NCBI GenBank assembly: GCA_963971225.1
Contig: OZ020269.1
Coordinates: 29,367,783-29,431,782 of the forward strand
DNA from: Melieria omissa
Taxonomy: Eukaryota > Arthropoda > Insecta > Diptera > Ulidiidae
Direction: 5' to 3'
Length of the DNA stretch: 64,000 nt
Within the stretch, counting starts at the first letter, position 1; the number at the start of each line of letters is the position of its first letter. Of the stretch, positions 49,119 through 58,760 are shown one piece after another. The notes beneath the pieces are model-generated. The model was not told where the DNA came from, did no database searches, and saw only the letters and a list, made by a program, of their open reading frames with translations. The position numbers and the translations under genes were made by a program.

Positions 49119-49321
49119 TGAAGTTTACACTGTATAATTGCAAAAACGTCTTAATTATATTTGTTTGTATGTATGGTTTGGATATGTGCAGTGTGTCTCA
49201 ATATTACTCATACACAAGCTGATGATACGATTAGCTGGTACTATTGAAGTAGTTGCAAAGATCTGTTCGAAATTGCAAGGCATCTTGAGGTGATGCATTT
49301 GCTGTATGTAGCTCCGATCTG

Positions 49322-49491
49322 CAATTTTCACACTCCTTGTATCAACAAAACACTTTGAAATGAAAATAAAATAAAATTCCTTGCGACAAGTGTGCAGTTT
49401 TCCAAGCTTCAGTTGGAATTATTAAATACTATTCAATTTGTCAATTTGTCTCTGCAGCAGCAGCACACTTTCTCGCAACAAGTCCGGCTGC
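49322..49491 (+). repeat. 170-bp direct repeat, downstream copy
   Basis: 169 of 170 bases match 48067-48236, offset 1255 bp. No second MADF coding sequence follows it; the downstream sequence is different from the base after GGCTGC on. Confidence 0.95.
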
Positions 49492-49594
49492 CCATTAGCT
49501 GCCGCCAGCAGCAATACAACCGCGTCGATTGCATTACATTCGCATTTATCAAAAGCCGTTGGTGGTTCGTTTTCTTTTCAGAGTTTTCTTTTAG

Positions 49595-49637
49595 TATAAA
49601 AATCTAAGTGAAGTCACCGTTTCCGAATAAAGTGAGT
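49595..49637 (+). promoter_or_regulatory. Possible TATA box and first-exon donor
   Basis: TATAAAAA at 49595-49602 is followed about 30 bp later by a strong splice donor (AATAAA then GTGAGTAA at 49632). It lies downstream of the second direct repeat. The pattern could mark a short first exon of an unrecognised gene or part of an element; no coding sequence is attached. Confidence 0.25.
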
Positions 49638-49761
49638 AATCCAATTTCATTCCTAAGTTGTTAAAAGCTTGCGGTAGTTAGAAATAAACTTGATTAATGC
49701 AATAAATTCCATTGGAGAATGTGCAGTGTATGGGGAAGCCACGCGCCGTCTACTAGTTTAT

Positions 49762-51340
49762 GTGGTTTTTCGCCTTTTTGTTTTTGTTAGCTGAAAATTC
49801 CCATAGGTTTTTTGTGCATAATTGCGCGACATCATTTGTAACGTTCTGTTCAAGGATTGAGCGCTGTGCTCACGTCAGCGCCAACACGGGCGAGTTGAAC
49901 GAACTTTTGTGCTGTTTTGTAATTACACGAATGTTGTAATTCGTCAATGTCCATATGCGCTGCACCGTTTGTGTGACGAACGACGGCCTATCCGGAGGAG
50001 ATTGTGAAGCAGCTTGTATTTGCATAAAGTACCGCTGGCGCCTTCAGGCGTCCCTGCTTCCCACCGACCTTGCGACGGCAAGATGGAAGTTTCTCACTGG
50101 CTTTGGATATTCGGCGGCAGGAGGACGCACAAAAGCGTGAGTTGAAATTGTTTAAAACTTTAATTACTAATATCATATTTTGTAACTAATACTAGGAAAT
50201 AAAACCGAGCGCACTGAATTGAACGACTAGAGCGTGGTTGTTATTTGAAACCTCCTGCAGGCACCGGGCCAGCCAACAGTGGTTTTTCGCCTTTTTGTTT
50301 TTGTTAGCTGAAAATTCCCATAGGTTTTTTGTGCATAATTGCGCGACATCATTTGTAACGTTCTGTTCAAGCAAGATGGAAGTTTCTCACTGGCTTTGGA
50401 TATTCGGCGGCAGGAGGACGCACAAAAGCGTGAGTTGAAATTGTTTAAAACTTTAATTACTAATATCATATTTTGTAACTAATACTAGGAAATAAAACCG
50501 AGCGCACTGAATTGAACGACTAGAGCGTGGTTGTTATTTGAAACCTCCTGCAGGCACCGGGCCAGCCAACAATGGTTTTTCGCCTTTTTGTTTTTGTTAG
50601 CTGAAAATTCCCATAGGTTTTTTGTGCATAATTGCGCGACATCATTTGTAACGTTCTGTTCAAGGATTGAGCGCTGTGCTCACGTCAGCGCCAACACGGG
50701 CGAGTTGAACGAACTTTTGTGCTGTTTTGTAATTACACGAATGTTGTAATTCGTCAATGTCCATATGCGCTGCACCGTTTGTGTGACGAACGACGGCCTA
50801 TCCGGAGGAGATTGTGAAGCAGCTTGTATTTGCATAAAGTACCGCTGGCGCCTTCAGGCGTCCCTGCTTCCCACCGACCTTGCGACGGCAAGATGGAAGT
50901 TTCTCACTGGCTTTGGATATTCGGCGGCAGGAGGACGCACAAAAGCGTGAGTTGAAATTGTTTAAAACTTTAATTACTAATATCATATTTTGTAACTAAT
51001 ACTAGGAAATAAAACCGAGCGCACTGAATTGAACGACTAGAGCGTGGTTGTTATTTGAAACCTCCTGCAGGCACCGGGCCAGCCAACAGTGGTTTTTCGC
51101 CTTTTTGTTTTTGTTAGCTGAAAATTCCCATAGGTTTTTTGTGCATAATTGCGCGACATCATTTGTAACGTTCTGTTCAAGGATTGAGCGCTGTGCTCAC
51201 GTCAGCGCCAACATGGGCGAGTTGAACGAACTTTTGTGCTGTTTTGTAATTACACGAATGTTGTAATTCGTCAATGTCCATATGCGCTGCACCGTTTGTG
51301 TGACGAACGACGGCCTATCCGGAGGAGATTGTGAAGCAGC
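49762..51340. repeat. Tandem array, 517-bp unit (3.5 units)
   Basis: Unit 1 49762-50278 (517 bp), unit 2 50279-50571 (293 bp; lacks the 224 bp equivalent to 49855-50078), unit 3 50572-51088 (517 bp), unit 4 51089-51340, where a hAT element interrupts it; 63 bp of unit 4 continue at 52664-52726. Units are almost identical. Each full unit has a candidate 59-nt intron (donor GTGAGT at 50137, acceptor ending 50195 in unit 1, with CTAAT-like branch sites) followed by AAATAAAACC. Short frames of 60-72 codons repeat with the unit and may be incidental. Confidence 0.95.
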
Positions 51341-52663
51341 CAGGGCTGTCGAGAGGGGGGGGACAAAGGGGACATCGTCCCCGGGCCCGGAGTTTCCAAG
51401 GGGGCCCGGATTTTCCGGCAAAATTAGAAAAAAAAAATTGTTTGAATGAAAATATATGTTCGAATGTTGTGATAACGTATGGTGAATGAAATCCGAACAA
51501 ATTTAAAATGAAGCGTGCAAAACAACCTGTAATTCTTTTCAAAAATTTTTAATTGGCGAAGCAAGCGTGGTGTTTTATATTTATTTTGTATATTTTTTAT
51601 GTTTGTCATGAAATAATTAGTCGCGAAAATGTCACTGAACGAAGCACAACGTCGGGAATTGATTGGTAACTATTTATTTTAACTCAATACACGAAAAAAA
51701 GTGGTGTGTATAAAAATAAAATATTTTTCCACTGTTATGTGTTTGTCACGATTTTTATCATCGTTTAATCCATTAATACTTTTTTCTAGATTATCAAATC
51801 GGCACATATCGCGTGTTTCAACATGGCATACAAGCATAAACCTGGCTCTTTGAAGCGCAGAGAACATGCTGAACGGGAAGAAAAAGAAGCTATTGCTATT
51901 ATAAAGCAACCAACTCTACAAAGTTTTTTCAAATTTAATGTCCCACGTGCCTCGACTGATTCCGATTTGAATTCAACCGAGAGGACGAGTTCTGACCAGG
52001 AGCCATCGAATTCCCGGCCGAACTCAGCTGAACACAGGTGGTCATCGGAGCAGTCCAGGTCTAAAACATCTCGCGACATTCCTGAAACTTCGGAAACTCA
52101 AACTCCTGATACCAACAAGAACTACGCAGAGTCTGACTCATTCTTCGATAGCGACCGTGACAATCCTGATTATTTACCAAATCACCATCAAAAACACATC
52201 AACGCACATGAAAAATTCGTCCGCGATCGTTCTGATGAACCTTGTCCATGTCAGTCTCAAGATGATGATGCTATTCGCGATTTCGATATTGGCACTGTAA
52301 CAACGAAGTTTTTGGATCCAGCAACTGCTGCTCAAATCATTTCCCGAGGTCACCAAAAAATGCCGAATGAATTCCCTCGCGATATAGATGGTAAACCTTT
52401 TTATGTTTCCTTACTGAAACGAGTTCTACCGAACGGCGAAACAGTGGAGCGCGATTGGTTGGTCTGGAGTCGTGAAAAATCCGCGTTTTATTGTTTGCCA
52501 TGTCGCTTGTTTAGTATGAATACCGTTAGCCGTTCGCTGCTTTGTTGTCCAAGCGGGTTTTCGAAAAATCAAAAGTATAAAAAACTGTACGATCGACTAA
52601 AATCACATGAAACTGCCCCCGACCATCTACATTGTTATGTTAAGTGGCGTGAATCGGAATCGC
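51341..52663 (+). mobile_element. hAT transposon, 3' truncated, with 8-bp TSD
   Basis: The left terminus CAGGGCTGTCGAGAGG and the following G/C-rich subterminal sequence are typical of hAT elements. GAAGCAGC lies at 51333-51340 directly before it and at 52664-52671 directly after it, the 8-bp duplication expected for hAT. The right terminus and most of the transposase are missing: the coding sequence stops abruptly at 52663 and host tandem-repeat sequence resumes at exactly the insertion point. Confidence 0.88.
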
Positions 52664-52893
52664 GAAGCAGCTTGTATTTGCATAAAGTACCGCTGGCGCC
52701 TTCAGGCGTCCCTGCTTCCCACCGACACGTGTTTTTCGGGGAATTTTTGGCTCGAAACGAGTCTGTCGTTGCGCGAAAAGCGCGCGAGTTGTGCGGTGCG
52801 GATGCAGCGAGTGCGTGTTTCGCTGTTGTCAAAACGGCACCTAATTTGCTCAACTTTCGTTATGAGCACTTTCCGTTTCTCCCCCGCGCTTGA
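51823..52893 (+). pseudogene. hAT transposase N-terminus (TTF/MYM-type), fused to flank
   Basis: The open frame has 356 codons. Residues 1-280 match the N-terminus of the ZMYM1-like hAT group: a basic start (KHKPGSLKRRE), a QPTLQSFF motif near 28-36, an acidic low-complexity linker, then DIDGKPFYVSLLKR-like sequence leading into a TTF-type zinc finger (WLVWSREKSAFYCLPCRLF, with Cys near 224 and 227, and the later HETAPDHLHC). The DDE core and the dimerisation domain are absent. From Arg281 the frame reads through the 63-bp tandem-repeat remnant and beyond, so the last 76 residues are not transposase. It is not expected to transpose, though the zinc-finger part alone could bind DNA if expressed. 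Confidence 0.88.
52664..52726 (+). repeat. Remnant of tandem unit 4 after the hAT insertion
   Basis: Starts GAAGCAGCTTGTATTTGC and ends CCACCGAC, matching 50011-50068 of unit 1 and its equivalents. The next base is unique sequence, close to the right edge of the 224-bp segment missing from unit 2. Confidence 0.9.
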
Positions 52894-53735
52894 AAATAGT
52901 GGAATCCGCGGAATAGTGTGGAGAAATTAGTTGTCCTTGAACCGCTAGTTTGTGATCCATTGTGGCTCCGTTTTAAATGGCGGCAGCTTAGCAAATCGCG
53001 CGCAAAACAGGACTTGAAAAGCCATTTTGCATTACAGCAGAATGTATGTAGAATTGTTTTTGTCAACGTTAATTAAAAGATTCATTGACTTGCGATACAA
53101 TTTTGGCGGTCGTCACCTGCTCGATATTCAGCTGCTGCATGAATCTGTCTCATTCGTGTATTTGTTTTAAATTTTATTATGAAAAGTCATAAAGTTCATT
53201 TACCCATTGAGAAATGCCGTTGAACTTTTATGACATGTTTTGAACGCTGCGCCTGAATGTCTGCTTGCGTTGATTGTATAAGGAAACTGATAAGGCCAAA
53301 TGGAGGCGTGGCAGATATGAAAGTCAATACTTTGTAATTTTATATTGGCTGAGATTTTTCAAGCATCTCGGCATAAAATCAAAATACGGTTTACATTACT
53401 TACACTGTGACCGATAACTGTCGGTTAATTTTACAGTTCTAAAAAATTAAAAATTAAAAACTGAAGATTAAAAAAATGAATAGTGCAAAGAATCTTGAAT
53501 TATTAATTCGGTTTTATTATAGAACAAATTTTTGGCCCAAAGCGTGTCGTCCAAAAGTGCCTACCATTAAAAAAAAACAACAACATCCATTGCATTTTAA
53601 ATGAATCTCATTTTATTTAAGGTTTTTTATGTAATTTTAAATTTTTAAGGCAAAGCGTTTACATAAAAATACTTCTTGCGTCTATTATTATTTTTAAATT
53701 TTCTTCAAATCATATTTACTTGTTGTTTCTATATA
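52728..53735. other. Non-coding DNA
   Basis: GC-richer to about 53060, then AT-rich. No features recognised. Confidence 0.45.
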
Positions 53736-54153
53736 CAGGGTCTTTCAATAAGAGATCTCATTGTAAATTTTGTGCAGTTTTTAAAGTGTCCTAATCATAC
53801 AACTGTCTACGATGGCCTTTGACAAGTAAAAACTTTGAGGTTTTCAATGCATTGAAATAGTGAAAATTCATTAAAAATGCTGAAAACATTGCTGCAGAGT
53901 CGCCTCGTAATTAATCAATGTGAATGCTTCAGCAATGATTCAAGCGTTTCAAAACAATATAAGAGCTTTTTTTTTGGCGAAAGACTGCCACTACAATGCG
54001 AAAATAACTGAGGCAGACAATTTACGGATTTTGTGTGATCCATTCCTAACCTCAAAGTTTGTACTGTGGTCTTAAATAAAATAAATATCCCTTTCTACGA
54101 CGATTCTGTGCCTTTCTATTAATTGAAAATTGCATCTCCTGTTGAAAGGCCCT
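53736..54153 (+). mobile_element. Short element related to DD41D-type mariner
   Basis: About 418 bp with imperfect inverted ends: CAGGGTCTTTCAATAAGAGA at the left and, reversed, AGGGCCTTTCAACAGGAGAT at the right, next to TA dinucleotides. A decayed N-terminus (ATTGAAATAGTGAAAATTCA for the I-x-I-V-K-I-H segment) corresponds to the start of the 19.26-kb transposase. A deletion derivative of a sister family. Confidence 0.65.
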
Positions 54154-54339
54154 ATATATGTATATATGTTTTGTTTGTATATAAGGTTTGCCATATTCTT
54201 AGTAGCTTTTGGAAATTGTATGAGAAAACATTAACCTTTGACATTTTTTCTCAACAAGTTAATTTTAGTTACTTGCTGTGGAAAGCCGAGATGCATGTGA
54301 GATTAGCTGTTTCGATTTATATGATATATACAAATTTTA

Positions 54340-54829
54340 GGACAGTTGCACACATGCACAGTGATTCGTACCATAGGCAAAATAAAAAAAATTTTATAGT
54401 TTTAGAATTTAACGATTTTGATGTCATTCGAAAGATAAAACCCCAACCAAGAAAACTCAAAAAAATCTGTGCAAAAAATGAATTAGTGTGTGTTCAAAAG
54501 CTGTTAAAAGTCTGAACTTTTCTCAAAATTTGTAAAGCTGAGGTTTCTACTTTACATTTAATTTAAAATATTTTTCAAAATTATAAACCTGAAGATTGCC
54601 AAAACGTAGAGGAAAATATCTAAAAAATATGTGAAAGTATGTTCCTGGATTTTTTTAATTTTAAGATACATTCTTCTTCTACACATCATCCGATATCTTT
54701 CGATCTCAGAAAATAATTCAATTTGAAAAGTGGTCTAAACACCTATTTTTCAACAAAATATATTTTATTAATCTCAAAAATATGCAGCCAGCATGAAAAA
54801 TAAAATAAAAATGACAAATACAAGACATA
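54340..54829 (+). repeat. Unclassified 0.9-kb repeat, copy B, left part
   Basis: Aligns with the minus strand of 39.4-40.3 kb and breaks exactly where the mariner begins. It may extend a little further left. Confidence 0.75.
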
Positions 54830-55731
54830 CATTGTGACCGAAAAGTTTCCGGAAATTCTCATTTAAAATTCGCGCGCTGTATATTTTTCGATATTTGAAG
54901 TTTCTGTAGGTTGGTAGCACTGTCCTTGATTACTATGCCAAAAATGAGCGCGATCTGTCAGACAGTTTGTTTACGGCAGCTGTTGAAACCAGTTCACCTC
55001 AGTAGTGCGTTGCGATTTTGTTGAGAATTTTCTTCAAAATGAGTACCGTGAACAGGTCTCTTTGGACGTGCTTGATCGTGCCAATTCCGATCCAACTTTC
55101 ATGGAACGCATCATAACTGGTGACGAGACATGGGTCTACGAGTACGACATGCAAACAAGCCAACAATCATCGGAATGGAGAGGAAAAGACGAACCGAAAC
55201 CGAAAAAACCACGCCAAAGTCGCTCGAAAATCAAGGTAATGCTGATTGTTTTCTTCGATATTCGTGGTGTGGTGCATCATGAATTCGTCGCTGAAGGACA
55301 AACAGTCGGTAAAGACTATTATTTGACTGTTTAAGACGGATAATTCATGGATTTTTCATGACGATAATGCCCCCTCGCACCGAGTCAACATTATCAACGA
55401 TTTTAAGGCCAAACATTCAATAAATACCATCGAACAGCCACCGTATTCACCTGATCTTGCACCGTGTGACTTTTTCCTGTTTCCCAAACTCAAATTACCA
55501 CTCAGAGGAACGCGTTTTGAATCCATAGAAGACGTAAAACAGAATTCGCAGAGGGAAGTCAAAGCCATACCGGAAAGCGCCTATAAAAAATGTTTTGATG
55601 ATTGGAAGAAACGTTGGCATATGTGTATCGCTTCTAATGGATCATATTTTGAAGGAGATAAAATAAATATTGATGAAGATTAAGAATTTTGCGTTTTATT
55701 TAAAATTTCCGGAAACTTTTCGGTCACAAGG
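54830..55731 (+). mobile_element. Deleted mariner with intact TIRs
   Basis: 902 bp flanked by TA at 54828-54829 and 55732-55733. Inverted ends of about 28 bp: C(A/C)TTGTGACCGAAAAGTTTC with continuation CGGAAATT. It sits inside copy B of the 0.9-kb repeat. Confidence 0.94.
55005..55683 (+). pseudogene. Mariner transposase, internally deleted (DD34D)
   Basis: The N-terminal DNA-binding half is missing; the conserved part starts near LDVLDRANSDPTFMERI and continues with TGDETWVYEYDMQ (first Asp), KPRQSRSKIKVMLI and FDIRGVVHHEF. At about 55333 roughly 60 bp are deleted with a frameshift (YYLTV then a stop). The second part reads NSWIFHDDNAPSH (second Asp), PPYSPDLAPCDFFLFPKLKL (third Asp, 34 residues between), RGTRFESIEDV and ends at FEGDKINIDED before the TAA at 55681. 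All three catalytic Asp survive but in two frames and without DNA-binding domain. Confidence 0.92.
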
Positions 55732-55905
55732 TATATCTGTTATTAGCGTTTTTATTGCAAAACTATAACTTTCCAAAAATTACGTAAATTGCAAATTCAA
55801 GTCTCAGGCATTGCCAAACTACAAAAATGTAAGAAAGAAAAAATAGCGATTTCCATTCAGCCATGTCCTGCTAACTCGTATAAAAAATTTAATGGAAAAT
55901 TTAGT
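55732..55905 (+). repeat. Unclassified 0.9-kb repeat, copy B, right part
   Basis: Continues copy B after the mariner (GCGTTTTTATTGCAAAACTA, then TCAAGTCTCAGGCATTGC, then AGCGATTTCCATTCAG), with about 90 bp deleted relative to copy A. Confidence 0.75.
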
Positions 55906-56716
55906 GGAAGTCCTTGACAGGACAACTAATGAATGAATGAATCTTCTTGATGAATCTTCTTGGATAGCTACCAAGGATAAAGTGTCTAATGATAACACTA
56001 CCAACCCTGAAAGTGCTTCTTCTGCTTTCGAGACGCAGCAGGCTTCTGGTTCATATAGTGTGGATCCATCGTTGCAGATCTCATATTTTTGTTCAGTTTT
56101 TTGTGCTTCTTACCAGCTTCTGGGACTATCCGATGTTGGTGTAGTGTAACACTGCTTTCCCTATTGCCAGTTTGCAGGTTCTCAGTGATGGTGAAGTATA
56201 AAAGTTAGCAAAGTCTAAATCGAGCTACTTAGTACTGTCACAATGGGCCCCATAATAGGCCTCCGAGTGTGTTTCTTATAGAGGCAGCCACCATAACGTA
56301 ACCTAACCTAACCTTACCTAACCTAATCTAATTGTCTAGTCTAGTTTGTAGGATCTCCAGTTCTCTCCAGTTATTTTAACGACAAGGCAGTCATATAAGA
56401 TGAATGTTCATGAATGTTCAGCTGCTTAGCTAACTTGTCAAGAGATTAGTGACACCTGATGTTTGCTTCTGATGACACAACGTGAGTCAATTGACTATCA
56501 GAAAATATGATAACATACAGCCCCGAAATACTACCCCCTCTGATTTGTTTCAGGCTGATGGCTGAAATTGTAGCTTGGGACGCTGCAGTGATCCGGCAGT
56601 TTGAAACTGAAGTTTATGCTGAACAAGTCAGAGAATTCAGCTCGATAGTCATTCATAAAGTGTGGATCCGTCATTGTAGATATATGTAATAGATATATGC
56701 AAATAAGTTTATTCCA
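55906..56716. other. Non-coding DNA around a LINE tail
   Basis: Apart from the LINE 3' end listed separately, two words of the form GTGTGGATCC(A/G)TC recur at 56059 and 56660. No genes recognised. Confidence 0.4.
56200..56332 (+). repeat. LINE 3' end with TAACC tail
   Basis: Has GTACTGTCACAATGGGCCCC, then CCGAGTGTGTTTC, GGCAGCCACC and a tail of about seven TAACC/TTACC units, matching the 3' UTR of the LINE relic at 21.6-22.1 kb in order. Confidence 0.55.
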
Positions 56717-56717
56717 A

Positions 56718-56936
56718 ATGAATCACAGAATACAGCTCACCCTCCGCTTGATATAGTTTAAAACCGTCGTAGCAGATTTGACATGAATTTGGTCAAAGAT
56801 AACAGCCTCCACTCCACTTAGTTTTGAATCCTTGTAGAAGATCTCACATAAGTTTATCACAAATTGGTCATACAACGCAGTCCCACCCTCCGCTCCACTT
56901 AGTCTGAAATCGTCATAGAATAGCAGAAATGAGTTA
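56718..56936 (-). repeat. Three tandem units of about 72 bp
   Basis: Units at about 56718, 56790 and 56866 share CACCCTCCGCT/CTCCACTCCACTT, TAGT(T/C)TGAA and CGT(C/A)(G/A)TAGA. The period is close to a multiple of three and a minus-strand frame of 72 codons reads through (FYDDFRLSGAEGG, FYKDSKLSGVEA). No known protein; may be chance openness. Confidence 0.5.
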
Positions 56937-56944
56937 CCCATTTG

Positions 56945-58280
56945 TATTTATGAGCTCTTCTTCCAATCACTCTTGTTAGACACATCTTTGTGGCCATCAT
57001 GATTGAAATATCTTCACTTACTCACTCTTGAAATCTACTCTCATATCCCCAGCGATTTGTTCAAGGGTGGAAAATGCTATCCACTCTGTGTACATCCTGA
57101 GTGTCTGCTAATACAAGCAATTCTCGCCTAATATCAGCCAACAACTTGACGCTACACGATAAATGTTTTATTGTACTTTACTACAGCACATCACAATAAA
57201 ACAGCGCAGCCATTTTGTGTTAATAGTTCAACGTAATGGTCGGTGCTGATGTGGCGTCTGGTAGATAGTAGGCGCGGCTGCATAGACATCAGGACACAAC
57301 TCACAGCTCTCAACAAACATTAATGTTTTTTGTTGATGCGGCACACTGCAGCGTCAGTCTAAACGTTTCTGGGGGCTCCACACGTTGCGCGTGCAGACAG
57401 GAAGTAATTAATTGCCTTGTCTCTACCAATAAAAGCGGCTCATAATGTGTTGGTGAATTTATTTAATTGCCCTGAGTAGATAAAGATGTGCTATGCGAGT
57501 CGAGTGTGTCATGTTTTTTTTTGTAGCTGTTGAAAGGCTAAACAATGTGTAAACGTGTAAGTCTTTAATTTATGTTGTGAGTTGATGGTTGAGAAAGTGT
57601 TTTACTTTTTGCGGCACTAAGCAGATATTGAGTGTGTTTTGGGTTTAGCTTGCTTTAATAGGTGTTGTTGTATTTGATTTTAATGAGCTACTTGTGATTT
57701 GATTATGTTGAGCGTAATTTTTTCATGGGAGCGATGGACTTTATTAAGCAATTTTGGCATAAATGCAGTAAAGCGAACCCTCGTCAAAAAATAAATAAGT
57801 ATGCTATTACATACAGATTTGACTTCTAAATCTAACGAAGCTAAAATTTTGCCTGGGAAAGGCCCGCAAGATGCGTGGCTCGAAGTCAAAGCTTTTATCA
57901 AAATAAATCAATCAATTCTTAATCGATTTATACGATATTGGTATTAAACGAAAGGCTTTTTCGTTGTAAGTTAGAAAGTTTCCTAAGAAAACGCTCTATA
58001 TAGCCCAATTTTTCGTGACGGTTTCGCAAATTTCATGATTTTAAGTTTTTAAGCCCTTAATTCTTTATGTCGACTATACAGTCCGACCGACCAGGTTGGC
58101 ATCGGCATCGGCTAGTATCGGCCACAAAAATTTGCATTGGCATCGGCCAAAAAAGTAGAATCGGTTGGAATCTAGTCGACTATACTCGTCATAGAGATGA
58201 ACATTTTTCTTTTTATTTTATGATTATTTATTTACTTTTACGATTATATAAAACCAATTGAACCAAACGATTTGTTTGAG
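56945..58280. other. Non-coding DNA
   Basis: No genes recognised. At 58066-58190 GGCATCGG words and two GTCGACTATAC words cluster, a small local repeat. Confidence 0.4.
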
Positions 58281-58760
58281 ATGGGAATAACACTTAGGCT
58301 ATATAAGATTGGCCACGCCCACCTCTATTGCCTGCTATGGTAATACAACTCAACTATGCTGTATGGTGATTTTGGTATTAAACGATTCAGTGTATCACTG
58401 TGGTAAACATAGGATATATAGAACTGGCCACGCCCACTTTCCACGCTCACTAAAGAAGTAAAACAAAGTGACAATACATGTCCGTAAATCAATATTGAAA
58501 TAACTTGATTCTATGTTTCATCGAGGTAAACATAAGCTATATTACATTGACCACGCCCATCTGGTACCTTTTTGTCATGCCAACTTTAATGATTGCAATC
58601 AGTTTTGGTGTATTAGTGCATCGATATTACTTGATTATGTTTCTGAAAAGTAAACATAAGCTACGTAAGACTAACCACGCCCATCTGGTACGCCTATATT
58701 TTACGCCCATCGTAGTGACAGAAATTAGCTATGGTATTAGCTTTTGCTAAAACAATATGG
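58281..58760. repeat. Minisatellite, period about 123 bp, four units
   Basis: Each unit has GTAAACATAAGCTATAT, then GACTGGCCACGCCCA(C/T)CTGG. The CCACGCCC core falls at about 58313, 58428, 58551 and 58675 (spacings 115, 123, 124). GTAAACATA starts near 58403, 58526 and 58650. Confidence 0.85.

Noticed and set aside
48067..49491. 170-bp direct repeats as LTRs of a retrotransposon
   Set aside because: No TG...CA ends, primer-binding site, polypurine tract or gag/pol; the enclosed gene has introns, which a retrotransposed copy would lack.
49762..51340. CRISPR-like array
   Set aside because: The units are 517 bp, nearly identical throughout without unique spacers, and the DNA is eukaryotic.
52664..52893. 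Last 76 residues of the 51823-52893 frame as part of the hAT transposase
   Set aside because: They are encoded by the remnant of the tandem unit and the flanking DNA after the truncation point.
54123..54515. 130-residue frame in the 0.9-kb repeat as a gene
   Set aside because: The homologous copy at 39.4-40.3 kb does not keep this frame.
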